64,000 nt of DNA from Dellaglioa kimchii (GCF_046115505.1 NZ_CP170736.1:1054001-1118000), one strand, 5' to 3'. Positions 25,464 to 35,215 are shown, counted from the stretch's first letter. Notes: generated by a model from the sequence alone, not told the origin. Made by a program: numbers and translations.

Positions 25464-25673
25464 CTAGTTTTCTAAATACTTTTGAAATTTTTTATCGATT
25501 TCTGGCAGACTTTTCTGTAATGATTTTGACTGATTTTGTGTCCCATCAGCCATTAACTTCAAGTACGTAAATAAAATTTGACTAGCGTCTTTATGGTATT
25601 TACTACCAAGTTCACTCGCAAATGTATATCGTTCATCCGTTAGTAATTTTGAAAATAAAGTCTCTTTTGCCAT
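25464..25673 (-). CDS. Small conserved-looking protein of unknown function (69 aa)
   Basis: I do not recognise the product. It is soluble, helical and basic (pattern LFSKLLTDERYTFASELGSKYHKDASQILFTYLKLMADG), with no signal or membrane segment. GAGGGAG lies 6 nt upstream of the ATG, which directly follows the GNAT stop codon. The merR gene follows after 18 nt. Tight packing supports a real gene. Confidence 0.65.
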   Translation of the reverse strand: MAKETLFSKLLTDERYTFASELGSKYHKDASQILFTYLKLMADGTQNQSKSLQKSLPEIDKKFQKYLEN

Positions 25674-26114
25674 TTAGGCTCCCTCAATTGTTTTTATCAT
25701 TGTGTGATGTGGAATTCCTGCGTCCATAAAACCTTCACCCTCAACCACATATCCTAATTTCAAATAGAAATTTTGGGCTTGATCTTGTGCGCCTAAGGTT
25801 AAGTATTTAATTCCGTAAACTGTTGAAAACCCTTCAATAAATGTTAGAATATCTGTTGCTAAATGTTGTCCACGAGCAGCTTTTAATGTTGCAACTCGCT
25901 GAACATGCCATGTTTCAGAGTCTTCACTAAGTACACGTGCTGTCACAACAGGCTCTTCATCTTTATAACCCACAAAATGAATAGCTTCTGATTCGTTTTC
26001 AATTTCCAATTCCATTGGTACATTCTGTTCTCCAACAAAAACCGTCTTTCTAATTGATAATGCATCTTTATATATTTGACTATTTATATCTCTAGTTGAT
26101 TTTACTATGAACAT
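25674..26114 (-). CDS. GNAT family N-acetyltransferase
   Basis: The start is set at ATG 26114 (MFIVKSTRDI), which has GAGGAT 7 nt upstream. A longer frame to 26186 lacks support. The 146-aa product has the GNAT acetyl-CoA loop VQRVATLKAARGQHLATDIL (R-x-x-A/G-x-G-x-A) near residue 90. The C-terminal LTLGAQDQAQNFYLKLGYVVEGEGFMDAGIPHHTM is typical of the ElaA-like branch. The acceptor is unknown. Confidence 0.82.
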   Translation of the reverse strand: MFIVKSTRDINSQIYKDALSIRKTVFVGEQNVPMELEIENESEAIHFVGYKDEEPVVTARVLSEDSETWHVQRVATLKAARGQHLATDILTFIEGFSTVYGIKYLTLGAQDQAQNFYLKLGYVVEGEGFMDAGIPHHTMIKTIEGA

Positions 26115-26240
26115 TTGATCATCCTCAGCTTTCTTAGTTATCTTCGCATATAGCTTACCATAACTTGCTTTAAATTTGTACGTCAAGACCTGGTAGCTTA
26201 TAATGAAAGCAAATAACTTACTACGTAAAGGAAATCACTA

Positions 26241-27083
26241 ATGAAAAAATACGGTATATTAATAACTATCTTATTGATTTTAGGATTAGGTATTGGCTTT
26301 TTACTACTGCACAATAGTATACCCAAATCGGTAGAAACAGAGAAAAGCATTTCACAAACGCCAACCTTATATATACATGGATATGGTGGTACAGCTAACT
26401 CAACCAACGATATGATCGCCTCAGCCGAAAAATCAGGTAAGGCAAAAAAGATTCTAACGGCAACTGTCTCTCCAACTGGTGATGTCACTTATACGGGCAG
26501 ATGGAAATATACTGAAAAAAATCCAATTGTTCAAGTCATCTTTAAACGTAATAATGCTCAAATTCCTGAAGAGGGCAGATGGATTGGTAAAATAACTGAT
26601 TATTTAAAAGCATCATATGATATTAAAAAAATCAATCTTGTTACACATTCAATGGGTGGTTCATCTGCAATGTACTGGGCTGAATCTGTCAGAAAAAAAT
26701 CTTCTCCTATCCTAAATAAATTTGTTCCAATTGCTGATCCGATTAATGGTGTCCTTGGAATGGACGAAAAAGCCAATAAAAATTACTTCTTGAAAAATGA
26801 CGAACCTGCTATTAAAACAACAAACTACCAAAGTTACTATAGCAAACGAAAAAATTTCCCATCAACCGCAAAAGTCTTTGTTATTTATGGTGATGTGAAC
26901 GATGGTTCAAACTCGGATACATCTGTCAGCATTGCTTCTGCCCGTTCAATGAACTATCTATTAAAGGGCCAAGTAAAATCATATGAAGAGCTTAAAATTA
27001 CTGGTGAAAATGCGCAACATAGTAAACTCCATAGAAATTTACAGGTTGATAAAGCTGTTATCCAATTCCTTTGGGGTAAATAG
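26241..27083 (+). CDS. Membrane-anchored alpha/beta hydrolase (DUF915-like)
   Basis: The 280-aa protein begins with an uncleaved signal-anchor helix (YGILITILLILGLGIGFLLL). An alpha/beta hydrolase domain follows: oxyanion loop YIHGYGGTANS (about residues 48-58), nucleophile elbow VTHSMGGSS (Ser about 137) and a C-terminal histidine in NAQHSKLHRN. Lactobacilli carry many such cell-surface esterase/lipase-like proteins of the DUF915 family. Substrate unknown. It is monocistronic and followed by an RNA gene. Confidence 0.82.
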   Translation: MKKYGILITILLILGLGIGFLLLHNSIPKSVETEKSISQTPTLYIHGYGGTANSTNDMIASAEKSGKAKKILTATVSPTGDVTYTGRWKYTEKNPIVQVIFKRNNAQIPEEGRWIGKITDYLKASYDIKKINLVTHSMGGSSAMYWAESVRKKSSPILNKFVPIADPINGVLGMDEKANKNYFLKNDEPAIKTTNYQSYYSKRKNFPSTAKVFVIYGDVNDGSNSDTSVSIASARSMNYLLKGQVKSYEELKITGENAQHSKLHRNLQVDKAVIQFLWGK

Positions 27084-27109
27084 AACTATACGAAATATTA
27101 ATTTTGTGC

Positions 27110-27115
27110 TATGAT
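27110..27115 (+). promoter_or_regulatory. Extended -10 promoter of the structured RNA
   Basis: TGCTATGAT (TG at 27107-27108, -10 TATGAT at 27110-27115) without a clear -35, as expected for an extended -10 promoter. Confidence 0.5.
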
Positions 27116-27121
27116 TAAGTT

Positions 27122-27318
27122 ATGCGATGAGTCGAGTAAAATCAGACAACTTCGGTTGTTCCGCTGCGGCGGCTAGTGATTAGTTCGAAAATGGGGCATT
27201 TTTTACCTACCGCATTGTAGGTATGTCTGATTGTCACTGTTTTGTGGAATTCATACAATCTATTTACTTCGGTAAGTACCATAATAGGAAAGCATCAACT
27301 TCGGTTGGTGCTTTTTTT
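27122..27318 (+). ncRNA. Structured non-coding RNA of about 197 nt, family not recognised
   Basis: The region starts after an extended -10 promoter and ends at a textbook terminator (GCATCAAC, TTCG, GTTGGTGC, seven T). It contains a long-range stem AATCAGACA (27140-27148) with TGTCTGATT (27224-27232). Inner UUCG-capped hairpins (ACAAC/GTTGT at 27146-27159; another near 27265) and ACCTAC/GTAGGT (27205-27222) are present. Higher GC than the surrounding gaps and repeated UUCG tetraloops mark a stable RNA. Length would fit a 6S-type RNA, but I cannot trace its open central bubble. No ORF. Confidence 0.65.
27291..27318 (+). terminator. Terminator of the structured RNA
   Basis: GCATCAAC-TTCG-GTTGGTGC followed by seven T. 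Confidence 0.9.
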
Positions 27319-27327
27319 GTGCAGATA

Positions 27328-27360
27328 AATAGCCTTGGAAAGTAAATCTCCAAGGCTATT
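27328..27360 (-). terminator. Terminator-like hairpin after the ABC-F gene
   Basis: AATAGCCTTGGA/TCCAAGGCTATT perfect 12-bp stem with only a short T-rich tail on the minus strand. Confidence 0.6.
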
Positions 27361-27364
27361 ACCA

Positions 27365-28909
27365 CTATTTTTGAATTCTTATTGCTTCAACATCAAACAC
27401 TTTATCAATCCAAGATTCATAAAATGGTGCTTCATGACTAACTAATAAAACATTTCCAGGAAAACGTCGGACTGCCTTTTGTAGCGCATCTTTTGTATCA
27501 TCATCCAAATGATTAGTTGGTTCATCCAAAATTAAAAAGTTACTTGGTTTCAATTCAACCAAACTCAACTTCACTTTCATTTGTTCCCCACCACTTAAAA
27601 TATTAATAGGTTTCATTGTATTCGCAGCGTTAATACCTGATTTAGCCAATCGACGACGGATCGTTTTAGGTTCCAACTCAGGGTATTCATCTTGAATAAT
27701 TTGAAGTGGTGTCATTTCCTTATTATCCCAAATTAAATCTTGATCAAAATAATTAACAACAACAGAATCAGAAAATTCAGCAGTTCCACCAAAGGTTGGA
27801 ATTAACTTCAAAATTGACTTAATCATTGTTGATTTACCAATTCCGTTAAAGCCTTTTAAGACAACTTTTTCTTGATGTGATAACGAAAAAGTTACTGGTG
27901 ATAGTAATGGCGTTTTATAACCAACTGATAAATTTTTAACGGCAAGCGTTGATGCGGATCCGGTATCTAGATAAGGAAAATCAAATTTACCTTTTACAGT
28001 ATCACTCGGCGGCGTCACACGCTCAATTTTATCTAATCGTTTTTGTCTAGACTTAGCCATTGTGGCACGCGTTCCAGCTTTATTTTTTCGAATATAAGCC
28101 TCATCTTTTTCAATTTGAAGGCGTTGTTTCTGGAAAGCTTTTAGTTGCGCTTCTTTTTTAGCTTCTTTTTGCTTAATAGCTGATTTAAAATTCCCACGAT
28201 ATTTTGTGATTTTACCGAATGCAACATCAATAATTGTATTCGTGACATTTTGTAAAAATTCAAAATCATGAGAAATAACCATGAAACAGCCTTCAAATTG
28301 GTTTAAATACTCAGTTAACCAATCAATATGTTCTGTATCCAAATAATTAGTTGGTTCATCTAATAGAATAACTTCAGGATTTTCCAATAATAATTTAGCT
28401 AAGATAATCTTAGATCTCTGACCACCACTTAATTCACTAACTTGATGGTCTTTTTCAATTGCATCTAATCCTAAACCAGTTCGGACACGGTCAATTTCCG
28501 TATCGATATCATAAAAATTTTTAGCTTCAAGTTCTTCTTGATATCTACCCGCTTTTTCCAACAGCTTCTCGTCCATATTTTTAGCATAATCCGTATAGGC
28601 CTGTGTTTGTTTTTCACTAATATCATATAAACGTTGAAATGCTGTCTTCAAAAACTCAATGACTGTAATACCTTCCGCAACTTCAGCATATTGATCTAAA
28701 TAGCCGATTGTCGCACTTTTTTTCCATTTAATTTCGCCTTCGTCAGGTAGTTCTTGTCCAGTAATAATTTTGATTAATGTACTTTTACCAGCACCATTTT
28801 GACCAATGATACCCATATGATCCTCAGTGTTTAATTCGAAATGAGCATCCTCATATAATTGCTTATCCGCAAATTGATGGGAAAGTTGGCGAACTTCTAA
28901 AACTCCCAT
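27365..28909 (-). CDS. ABC-F subfamily ATPase
   Basis: The 514-aa protein has two ABC cassettes and no membrane domain. Cassette 1: GQNGAGKST (residues 37-45), LSGGQRSK, VILLDEPTNYLD. Cassette 2: GFNGIGKST (about 352), LSGGEQMKVK, FLILDEPTNHLD. A charged coiled linker (about 240-300, KQKEAKKEAQLKAFQKQRLQIEKDEAYI) separates them. ABC-F proteins act on the ribosome E-site as translation factors, some giving antibiotic protection. Nothing here marks it as a resistance factor. It lies 21 nt after lepA and is probably co-transcribed. Confidence 0.88.
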   Translation of the reverse strand: MGVLEVRQLSHQFADKQLYEDAHFELNTEDHMGIIGQNGAGKSTLIKIITGQELPDEGEIKWKKSATIGYLDQYAEVAEGITVIEFLKTAFQRLYDISEKQTQAYTDYAKNMDEKLLEKAGRYQEELEAKNFYDIDTEIDRVRTGLGLDAIEKDHQVSELSGGQRSKIILAKLLLENPEVILLDEPTNYLDTEHIDWLTEYLNQFEGCFMVISHDFEFLQNVTNTIIDVAFGKITKYRGNFKSAIKQKEAKKEAQLKAFQKQRLQIEKDEAYIRKNKAGTRATMAKSRQKRLDKIERVTPPSDTVKGKFDFPYLDTGSASTLAVKNLSVGYKTPLLSPVTFSLSHQEKVVLKGFNGIGKSTMIKSILKLIPTFGGTAEFSDSVVVNYFDQDLIWDNKEMTPLQIIQDEYPELEPKTIRRRLAKSGINAANTMKPINILSGGEQMKVKLSLVELKPSNFLILDEPTNHLDDDTKDALQKAVRRFPGNVLLVSHEAPFYESWIDKVFDVEAIRIQK

Positions 28910-28930
28910 TGTAATCCTTCTTTCTAAAGA

Positions 28931-30724
28931 CTAGTTATCATTGTTTACTTCCAATATTGCATTAAATACTTCTTGTGGTAGTTCCATTTCAGCCTTAGAA
29001 CCCAATCGTTTATTCGCACTTTGGCGGCGTAACATATCTTGTTTGGCTGCATTCTTTTTATCACTACTTGTTGTCGCACTCTTACGAAGAGGCGGTACAT
29101 TTGCACGTGAGATAGCCTTATTTTCAATAACCGCTTGTACTGGCATTGGAAATAATTTACGTGGAATTGAATATTTCAATTGTTCGACTAATTTCTGACC
29201 AATTTCCACAGCATCTTGTCTGTGCACAACAAATCCCAGTGCATCAACCGTTGCATAGTTAACTAAAACGTCCATTTTAACGACATCAGCTGTTTGATAT
29301 CCTTTAAACTGCGTTTCCATTGTTGCATAACCATGTGATAATGATTTTAATTGGTTGAAGAAATCATAAGCAATCTCAGATGTTGGTAACGCATAATTTA
29401 ATTCAGTTTGACCAGAATTGTATGACATATCTTGAAAAATACCTTTACGTTTTTCAGCTAATTTCATAATATCGCCCACTTGTTCATCTGGCACGGTCAT
29501 ATGAACATCTAAAAATGGTTCTTCAACATGATCAATTTCAGAAAAATTAGGAAATTGGACAGGATTATCAACAACAACTTCTTTACCATTTTTCAAAATA
29601 ACATGGTACGTAACATTAGGCGTCGTTGTTAACACCCCTAATTGGTATTCTTTTTCGAGTCGTTCACGAATAATACTTAAATGTAACATCCCTAAGAATC
29701 CACATCTAAACCCTAGTCCTAAAGCATCTGACTTTTCTTCTTTATAATGGAAAGATGAATCATTTAAGGCTAATTTTTGGATAGCTGATTTTAATTCCTT
29801 ATAGTTATTATCTTTAGGATAAAATCCAGCGAAAACCATTGATTCTGATTCTTTATATCCAGGAAGTGCCTCTGGCGTCGGGTTACTTTGAGAAGTTAAT
29901 GTATCTCCAATTTTAACTAGTTGAGGATCTTTTAGCCCTGTAATAACATACCCAACATCCCCGGCATGTAGGCTATCAACAGCCACCATATCAGGTTTGA
30001 AAATACCTGCTTCTACTACTTGGAAATCAGTCGTTTGTTGCATAAATCGAAGTAAATTATTAGCTTTAAATTCACCATCAAAGACACGAATATAAGCCAC
30101 AATTCCTTTAAATGCATCAAAATGTGAATCAAAAACTAATGCTTTAAGTGGTGCTTCAATCTCACCGATTGGTTCTGGAATACGGTCTTTAATTGCCTCT
30201 AGAACCAAATCAACACCAATCCCAGTTTTAGCTGATATTAATAACATTTCGTCTTCATCAACGTCTGCTAATTCCATCAATTGAATTTTAGTTTCTTCAA
30301 CATCAGCGTTAGGATGATCAATCTTATTAATTACTGGAATGATTTTTAAGTTATTTTCTTTAGCTAAACGGTAATTCGCAACCGTCTGTGCTTGCACACC
30401 TTGAGTGGCGTCCACTAATAAAATAGCCCCATCACTAGCAGCTAAACTTTTCGAAACTTCATATGAAAAATCAACGTGTCCCGGTGTATCAATAAAATTA
30501 TATTCGTAAGTTTCACCATTAGTAGCCGTGTAATAACTACGAACCGTTCGTGATTTAACTGTAATCCCATGTTCTTGTTCAACAGCCATTGAATCTAACA
30601 ATTGACTAGACATCTCACGTTCACTGACGGTTTGTGTTTCTTCCATAATTCGATCAGCTAAAGTTGATTTACCATGATCAATATGGGCAATAATTGAAAA
30701 ATTTCTAATTTGTGATTGTTTCAT
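28931..30724 (-). CDS. lepA: Elongation factor 4 (LepA)
   Basis: The 597-aa length fits LepA. G-domain motifs are AHIDHGKSTL (P-loop), DTPGHVDF (about residue 78) and NKID (about 132). Unlike EF-G it has the LepA-specific C-terminal domain with Lys/Arg-rich RKSATTSSDKKNAAKQDMLRRQSANKRLGSK. It is a ribosome-associated GTPase involved in translation quality and initiation under stress. Confidence 0.96.
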   Translation of the reverse strand: MKQSQIRNFSIIAHIDHGKSTLADRIMEETQTVSEREMSSQLLDSMAVEQEHGITVKSRTVRSYYTATNGETYEYNFIDTPGHVDFSYEVSKSLAASDGAILLVDATQGVQAQTVANYRLAKENNLKIIPVINKIDHPNADVEETKIQLMELADVDEDEMLLISAKTGIGVDLVLEAIKDRIPEPIGEIEAPLKALVFDSHFDAFKGIVAYIRVFDGEFKANNLLRFMQQTTDFQVVEAGIFKPDMVAVDSLHAGDVGYVITGLKDPQLVKIGDTLTSQSNPTPEALPGYKESESMVFAGFYPKDNNYKELKSAIQKLALNDSSFHYKEEKSDALGLGFRCGFLGMLHLSIIRERLEKEYQLGVLTTTPNVTYHVILKNGKEVVVDNPVQFPNFSEIDHVEEPFLDVHMTVPDEQVGDIMKLAEKRKGIFQDMSYNSGQTELNYALPTSEIAYDFFNQLKSLSHGYATMETQFKGYQTADVVKMDVLVNYATVDALGFVVHRQDAVEIGQKLVEQLKYSIPRKLFPMPVQAVIENKAISRANVPPLRKSATTSSDKKNAAKQDMLRRQSANKRLGSKAEMELPQEVFNAILEVNNDN

Positions 30725-30850
30725 TATGATTAAACCTCATTTTCTAAATAATCATCTACTGTTTTAGAGTCTTTTTTATTATACGCTAAATTATCAACCT
30801 CGTAAGAAGAAGATTAAAAGCCGGTAAGAATGCCCAAGTATTTAAAAACG

Positions 30851-30903
30851 AAAAAATAATGAACACAAATTTAACTAAGGTTAAATTCCGCTCATTATTT
30901 TTA
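30851..30903 (-). terminator. Terminator of the heterodimeric ABC exporter operon
   Basis: AATAATGA...TCATTATT outer stem with an inner TTTAAC/GTTAAA stem and a TTTTTTC tail on the minus strand. Confidence 0.6.
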
Positions 30904-30905
30904 AT

Positions 30906-32789
30906 TTAAATAGTACCGTTTGCAAATTGACTATTGTACAAATCAGCATAGAATCCATTTTTAGCAATCAAAGCATCATGATTTCCAGTTTCAATAATTG
31001 AGCCATTATCCATCACAATAATATTATCCGCATCACGAATTGTTGATAGACGATGGGCAACAACGAAACTCGTCCGACTATCTAATAAGGTATCCATCGC
31101 TTTTTGAATCAAAACTTCAGTTCGTGTATCAACTGAACTCGTTGCTTCATCTAAAATTAAAATTTCCGGGTCAGCCAAAAATGCACGAGCAATCGTTAAT
31201 AATTGACGTTGCCCTTGTGAAATATTTGAAGCATCTTCATTCAGAACAGTTTGATAACCATCTGGTAATTGACGAACAAATGTATCAACGTGAGCGGCTT
31301 TTGCTGCAGTATAAACCTCTTCATCCGTTGCATTTTCACGACCATATTGAATATTTTCCATAATAGTTCCTGTAAATAACCAAGTATCTTGAAGGACCAT
31401 CGAGATTGATTTACGTAAATCTTCTCGTTTTAAATTTTTAGTATCAACGCCATTAAGTCGGATTGAACCCGCTGAGACATCATAAAAGCGTTCAATTAAG
31501 TTAATAATCGTTGTCTTTCCAGCACCCGTAGGTCCAACAATTGCTACCTTTTGTCCTTCTTTAACATCCAAATTATAATCTGTCATCAAAAGTTTCTTAT
31601 CTGAGTAACCAAATTGAACATGATCGAAAGAAATTTTATTCCCATTATCAGCAATTGGTAAGTCATCGTTACTTTCATCTTTCAATTCTTCTTCATCTAA
31701 AATTTCAAAGATTCGTTCTGCAGAAGCTACAGTTGCTTGAATCGTATTAGATAAGTTGGCAATTTGAGTGATTGGTTGTGAGAATTGGTTCACATATTGT
31801 AAAAAGGCTTGGACGTTACCTAAAGTAATTGTTCCTTGTGAAACCTTAATTCCACCAACAATTGCCACAAATACATAACCAATATTTTTGATAAAATTCA
31901 TTGCAGGCATAATTAATCCAGAAATAAATTGTGCTTTCCATGAACTTTTATAATAATCATTATTCTGTTTTTCAAAAATATCAATATTTTTTTCTTCTTT
32001 ATTAAATGTCTTAACAACCGTATGACCTGCATACGTTTCTTCAACTTGATTGTTCAAAAGTCCTAAACTCTTTTGTTGTCCAGCAAAGAACTTTTGCGAA
32101 CGAGGCGCGATTAATGAGACAACAACCAAACTTAAAGGAACAATAATCAAAGCAATTAACGTCAATTGCCAACTAATTGAGAACATCATATAGAGAACAC
32201 TGACAAAGGTCACAACACTTGTTACTAACTGTGTAAAACTTTGTTGTAACGTTCCAGAAATGTTATCCACATCATTTACAGCACGTGACATAATATCACC
32301 ATTTGGATGTGTATCATAGTAAGAAACGGGCACACGTTCCATTTTAGCCTTAATATCTTTACGAAGTGCGTACACCGTTTTTTGAGAAATATTAGTCATG
32401 ATTAATTGCTGCACAAAACTGAAAAGTGCTGAAGCAATATACATAATACCAACTGTCAGTAAGATATTCTTAATTGCATCAAAATTGATTGGCAAGGAAG
32501 TTACTTTCTGACCTTGTTTCATTTGGGTGAATCCTTTAGTTACACCAGAGAAAATTTCCGTTGTTGCGCGTCCTAAAATTTTAGGAGAAACCGCCTGGAA
32601 AATTACAGATATAATGGCTAGCACTAATACTATCCCTATTGAAATTAACCATGGTGACATGTATTTCGCTAAACGTCCAATTGTTTTCCAAAAGTTCTTA
32701 GGTTTTTCAACTGGTCGTCCAATATTGCCATGTCCACCTCGACCGCCCCGCATAGGCTGCGTTGCTTGTTTTGACTTATTATCTGCCAT
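30906..32789 (-). CDS. Heterodimeric ABC exporter subunit, catalytically competent half
   Basis: The 627-aa half-transporter has a Gly/Arg-rich N-terminus (about 1-30), six helices (about 40-340) and an ATPase domain. ATPase motifs are GPTGAGKTT, signature ISQGQRQLLTIARAF and Walker B EILILDEATS, with the catalytic Glu present. Its ATG overlaps the end of the upstream subunit. With the 579-aa partner it resembles LmrCD/BmrCD/TM287-288 multidrug exporters, where only one composite ATP site is fully active. A TetR gene and TGACA/TGTCA operators lie upstream. Confidence 0.88.
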   Translation of the reverse strand: MADNKSKQATQPMRGGRGGHGNIGRPVEKPKNFWKTIGRLAKYMSPWLISIGIVLVLAIISVIFQAVSPKILGRATTEIFSGVTKGFTQMKQGQKVTSLPINFDAIKNILLTVGIMYIASALFSFVQQLIMTNISQKTVYALRKDIKAKMERVPVSYYDTHPNGDIMSRAVNDVDNISGTLQQSFTQLVTSVVTFVSVLYMMFSISWQLTLIALIIVPLSLVVVSLIAPRSQKFFAGQQKSLGLLNNQVEETYAGHTVVKTFNKEEKNIDIFEKQNNDYYKSSWKAQFISGLIMPAMNFIKNIGYVFVAIVGGIKVSQGTITLGNVQAFLQYVNQFSQPITQIANLSNTIQATVASAERIFEILDEEELKDESNDDLPIADNGNKISFDHVQFGYSDKKLLMTDYNLDVKEGQKVAIVGPTGAGKTTIINLIERFYDVSAGSIRLNGVDTKNLKREDLRKSISMVLQDTWLFTGTIMENIQYGRENATDEEVYTAAKAAHVDTFVRQLPDGYQTVLNEDASNISQGQRQLLTIARAFLADPEILILDEATSSVDTRTEVLIQKAMDTLLDSRTSFVVAHRLSTIRDADNIIVMDNGSIIETGNHDALIAKNGFYADLYNSQFANGTI

Positions 32790-34528
32790 TACCCTGCATC
32801 CCCCTCTCTGATTTGTGACTGCATAATTTCTTGATAGGTTTCATTTGTGGCTTTCAATTCTTCATGAGTCCCTTTACCAACAATTTTTCCACCGTCGATA
32901 ACTAAGATTAAATCGGCACTTGTCACACTAGAAATCCGTTGTGCCACAATTACAACAACACTATCTTTGATGTTTTCATCCGTTTTAAGTGAGCCACGTA
33001 ACTTAGCATCTGTTTTAAAATCAAGCGCTGAGAATGAATCATCAAACAAGTAAACAGAGGCTTGTTTAACTAATGCTCTTGCAATTGCAAGTCGTTGTTT
33101 TTGACCACCAGAGAAATTATCTCCACCTTGTTCAACTATGCCGTCTAAGCCATCCGCTGATTCTTCAACAAATGATTTAGCTTGTGCTATTTCTAGCGCA
33201 TGCCACAACTCATCATCTGTTGCTGTTTCATTTCCAAACTGTAGGTTGCTTCGGATTGTTCCTCTAAACAGAACTGTCTTTTGTTGAACAAGAGAAATTT
33301 GGTCATGTAAGCTTGCTTGGGTTAACTCATAAATTGATTGACCGTCAATTTTAATATCGCCTGATTCAACATCGAATAGTCGGGGAATTAAATTAATTAA
33401 CGTTGACTTACCAGATCCAGTACCACCAATAATCGCAATTGTTTGACCTGCCTTTGCTTCAAAGTTAATATCTGTTAGGGCTTCTTTTTCAGCACCCGTA
33501 TATCGGAAATTAACATTATCAAATGACAACTGACTTTCTTCTACTTTACTACGGTCAACTGTAATTGCATCAGGTTGGTCTTTTATCGAATTATTCGTAT
33601 CTAAAACTTCGTTGATACGTGCTGCAGCAGCTTGCGCACGAGGTAACATAACAAAAACCATCGATAACATCATAAAACTTGATAAAATTTGCATTGCATA
33701 CGTCATAAACGCAACTAGATTACCTACTTGCATCGACATATCTCCAATTAAATGACCGCCATACCAAATAATTGCGATATTGGTTGCACTAAGCACTAAG
33801 GTCATCATGGGGAACATTAACGCCGTAATTGAAAATACTTTACGGGCATTATCTGTATATTCTTTATTCACACGATCAAAACGATTTTGTTCATATTTAT
33901 CTTGATTAAATGCGCGAATAACACGAACACCTGTTAAACCTTCACGAAAGACAAGATTAATATGATCAATTCTTTTTTGTAACGTTTTAAACAGTGGCAC
34001 TGCAAAATACATAACTGAAGCAATTAAAATAATTAAAATTGGAACAGCTACTAAAAAAATAACGGTTAATTCTTTTTGTTTGTTGTAAGCTAAAATGCTA
34101 GCACCAATCAACATGATAGGCGCTTGAATCATCATTCTTAACATCATAACGGTAACGTTTTGAATTTGTAGCACATCAGTTGATGTTCTTGTAATTAAAC
34201 TTGAATTTCCAATTTGATCAAATTCATGACTTGAAAAATTAAGTACTTTTTTGTAAATATGACTTCTTAATCTAAGTCCCAATTTTTGCGCTAAGCGTGA
34301 AGCGATAAAGACATTGCCAACTGCCGCAACAATACCAATAGCTGCTACGCCTAACATGACATAACCCACCTGCCAGATATACGCAACGTCACCTTGTGAG
34401 ACACCCTTATTAATCATGTCTGATGTTAATGTTGGTAAATATAAATCGCAGATAACTTGAACAATCATAAATACAAATGCACCAACCATTGCCCAAACGC
34501 TAACGCGATTTTTCATTACTTTTATCAT
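32789..34528 (-). CDS. Heterodimeric ABC exporter subunit, degenerate-site half
   Basis: The 579-aa half-transporter has six helices and an ATPase with GGTGSGKST and the full signature FSGGQKQRLAIARAL. Walker B reads SVYLFDDSFSALD, where the catalytic Glu is replaced by Asp. This is the usual pattern of the non-catalytic partner in LmrCD-type heterodimers. It is transcribed between the tetR gene (6 nt upstream) and the 627-aa subunit, with which it overlaps by one base. The substrate is probably a drug or lipophilic compound (family inference). Confidence 0.88.
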   Translation of the reverse strand: MIKVMKNRVSVWAMVGAFVFMIVQVICDLYLPTLTSDMINKGVSQGDVAYIWQVGYVMLGVAAIGIVAAVGNVFIASRLAQKLGLRLRSHIYKKVLNFSSHEFDQIGNSSLITRTSTDVLQIQNVTVMMLRMMIQAPIMLIGASILAYNKQKELTVIFLVAVPILIILIASVMYFAVPLFKTLQKRIDHINLVFREGLTGVRVIRAFNQDKYEQNRFDRVNKEYTDNARKVFSITALMFPMMTLVLSATNIAIIWYGGHLIGDMSMQVGNLVAFMTYAMQILSSFMMLSMVFVMLPRAQAAAARINEVLDTNNSIKDQPDAITVDRSKVEESQLSFDNVNFRYTGAEKEALTDINFEAKAGQTIAIIGGTGSGKSTLINLIPRLFDVESGDIKIDGQSIYELTQASLHDQISLVQQKTVLFRGTIRSNLQFGNETATDDELWHALEIAQAKSFVEESADGLDGIVEQGGDNFSGGQKQRLAIARALVKQASVYLFDDSFSALDFKTDAKLRGSLKTDENIKDSVVVIVAQRISSVTSADLILVIDGGKIVGKGTHEELKATNETYQEIMQSQIREGDAG

Positions 34529-34534
34529 TTATTT

Positions 34535-35215
34535 TTATTCCTCCCTTTTTGAAACACCAATAGCTACCCAGTTAGCCATTGTTTCATATTCTTTTTGTAA
34601 CTCTTCAACAGGTATTTCAATACCTTCTCTTTGTTTTGAAAAATAATCATTAATAGTTTTCATAAATGGACTCATTAAAGAAAACATAAGTAAACTAATT
34701 TCTTCATCTGAAGAAATGGTTAATAAAGACCGATCAATTTCACTCATAATATCAAAATCTGCTTTTAAATTTTGATGAAATGGTCCACCAAAATGTGGCT
34801 GTTTCCCACTATGATGCGGATGGTGAGGATGATGCGGTTGCATCCGGCTACTCATTTTAAAGTCCATTCGGACAAAGGCGTTCTTAAAAAATGCAGCATC
34901 CTCCCCAGAAACTGTGTTCGCAATCGTTTCTGAAAAAAAGGTCTTCATAGTCGTCACGATATCACCTTGATTTCGTTTTAATAATTCACCAAATCTTTTA
35001 GTTTGATTCTGTCGAATAGTATCAAAATAATAAAAGTATAAATCTTCTTTATTTTCGAAATATTGGTAAAAACTACCTCGCGGAATATCCGCAATTTTTA
35101 TGATATTACTAATTGACGCTTCAAATAGAGGTACTCTTGAGAACTCTTCTTTAGCAGCATCTAATATCCGTTGTTGCTTATCTTCATCTAAATTAAAATA
35201 CGTTTTTTTAGGCAT
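34535..35215 (-). CDS. TetR family transcriptional regulator
   Basis: I chose ATG 35215 (MPKKTYFNLDEDKQQRIL) with AAAGGAG 6 nt upstream. The frame extends to 35266, but that part is encoded by the operators. The 226-aa product has a TetR HTH (AAKEEFSRVPLFEASISNIIKIADIPRGSFYQYFENKEDLYFYYF). It also carries an unusual His-rich loop MQPHHPHHPHHSGKQPHFGGPFHQ (about 134-157) in the ligand domain. That loop could bind metal or simply be a linker. It opens the exporter operon and probably represses it and the macB-like gene. Confidence 0.88.
   Translation of the reverse strand: MPKKTYFNLDEDKQQRILDAAKEEFSRVPLFEASISNIIKIADIPRGSFYQYFENKEDLYFYYFDTIRQNQTKRFGELLKRNQGDIVTTMKTFFSETIANTVSGEDAAFFKNAFVRMDFKMSSRMQPHHPHHPHHSGKQPHFGGPFHQNLKADFDIMSEIDRSLLTISSDEEISLLMFSLMSPFMKTINDYFSKQREGIEIPVEELQKEYETMANWVAIGVSKREE

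Noticed and set aside
27122..27318. tmRNA, RNase P RNA or SRP RNA
   Set aside because: None of the conserved cores (tmRNA tRNA-like ends, RNase P core helices, SRP GGAAG/AGCA loop) is present.
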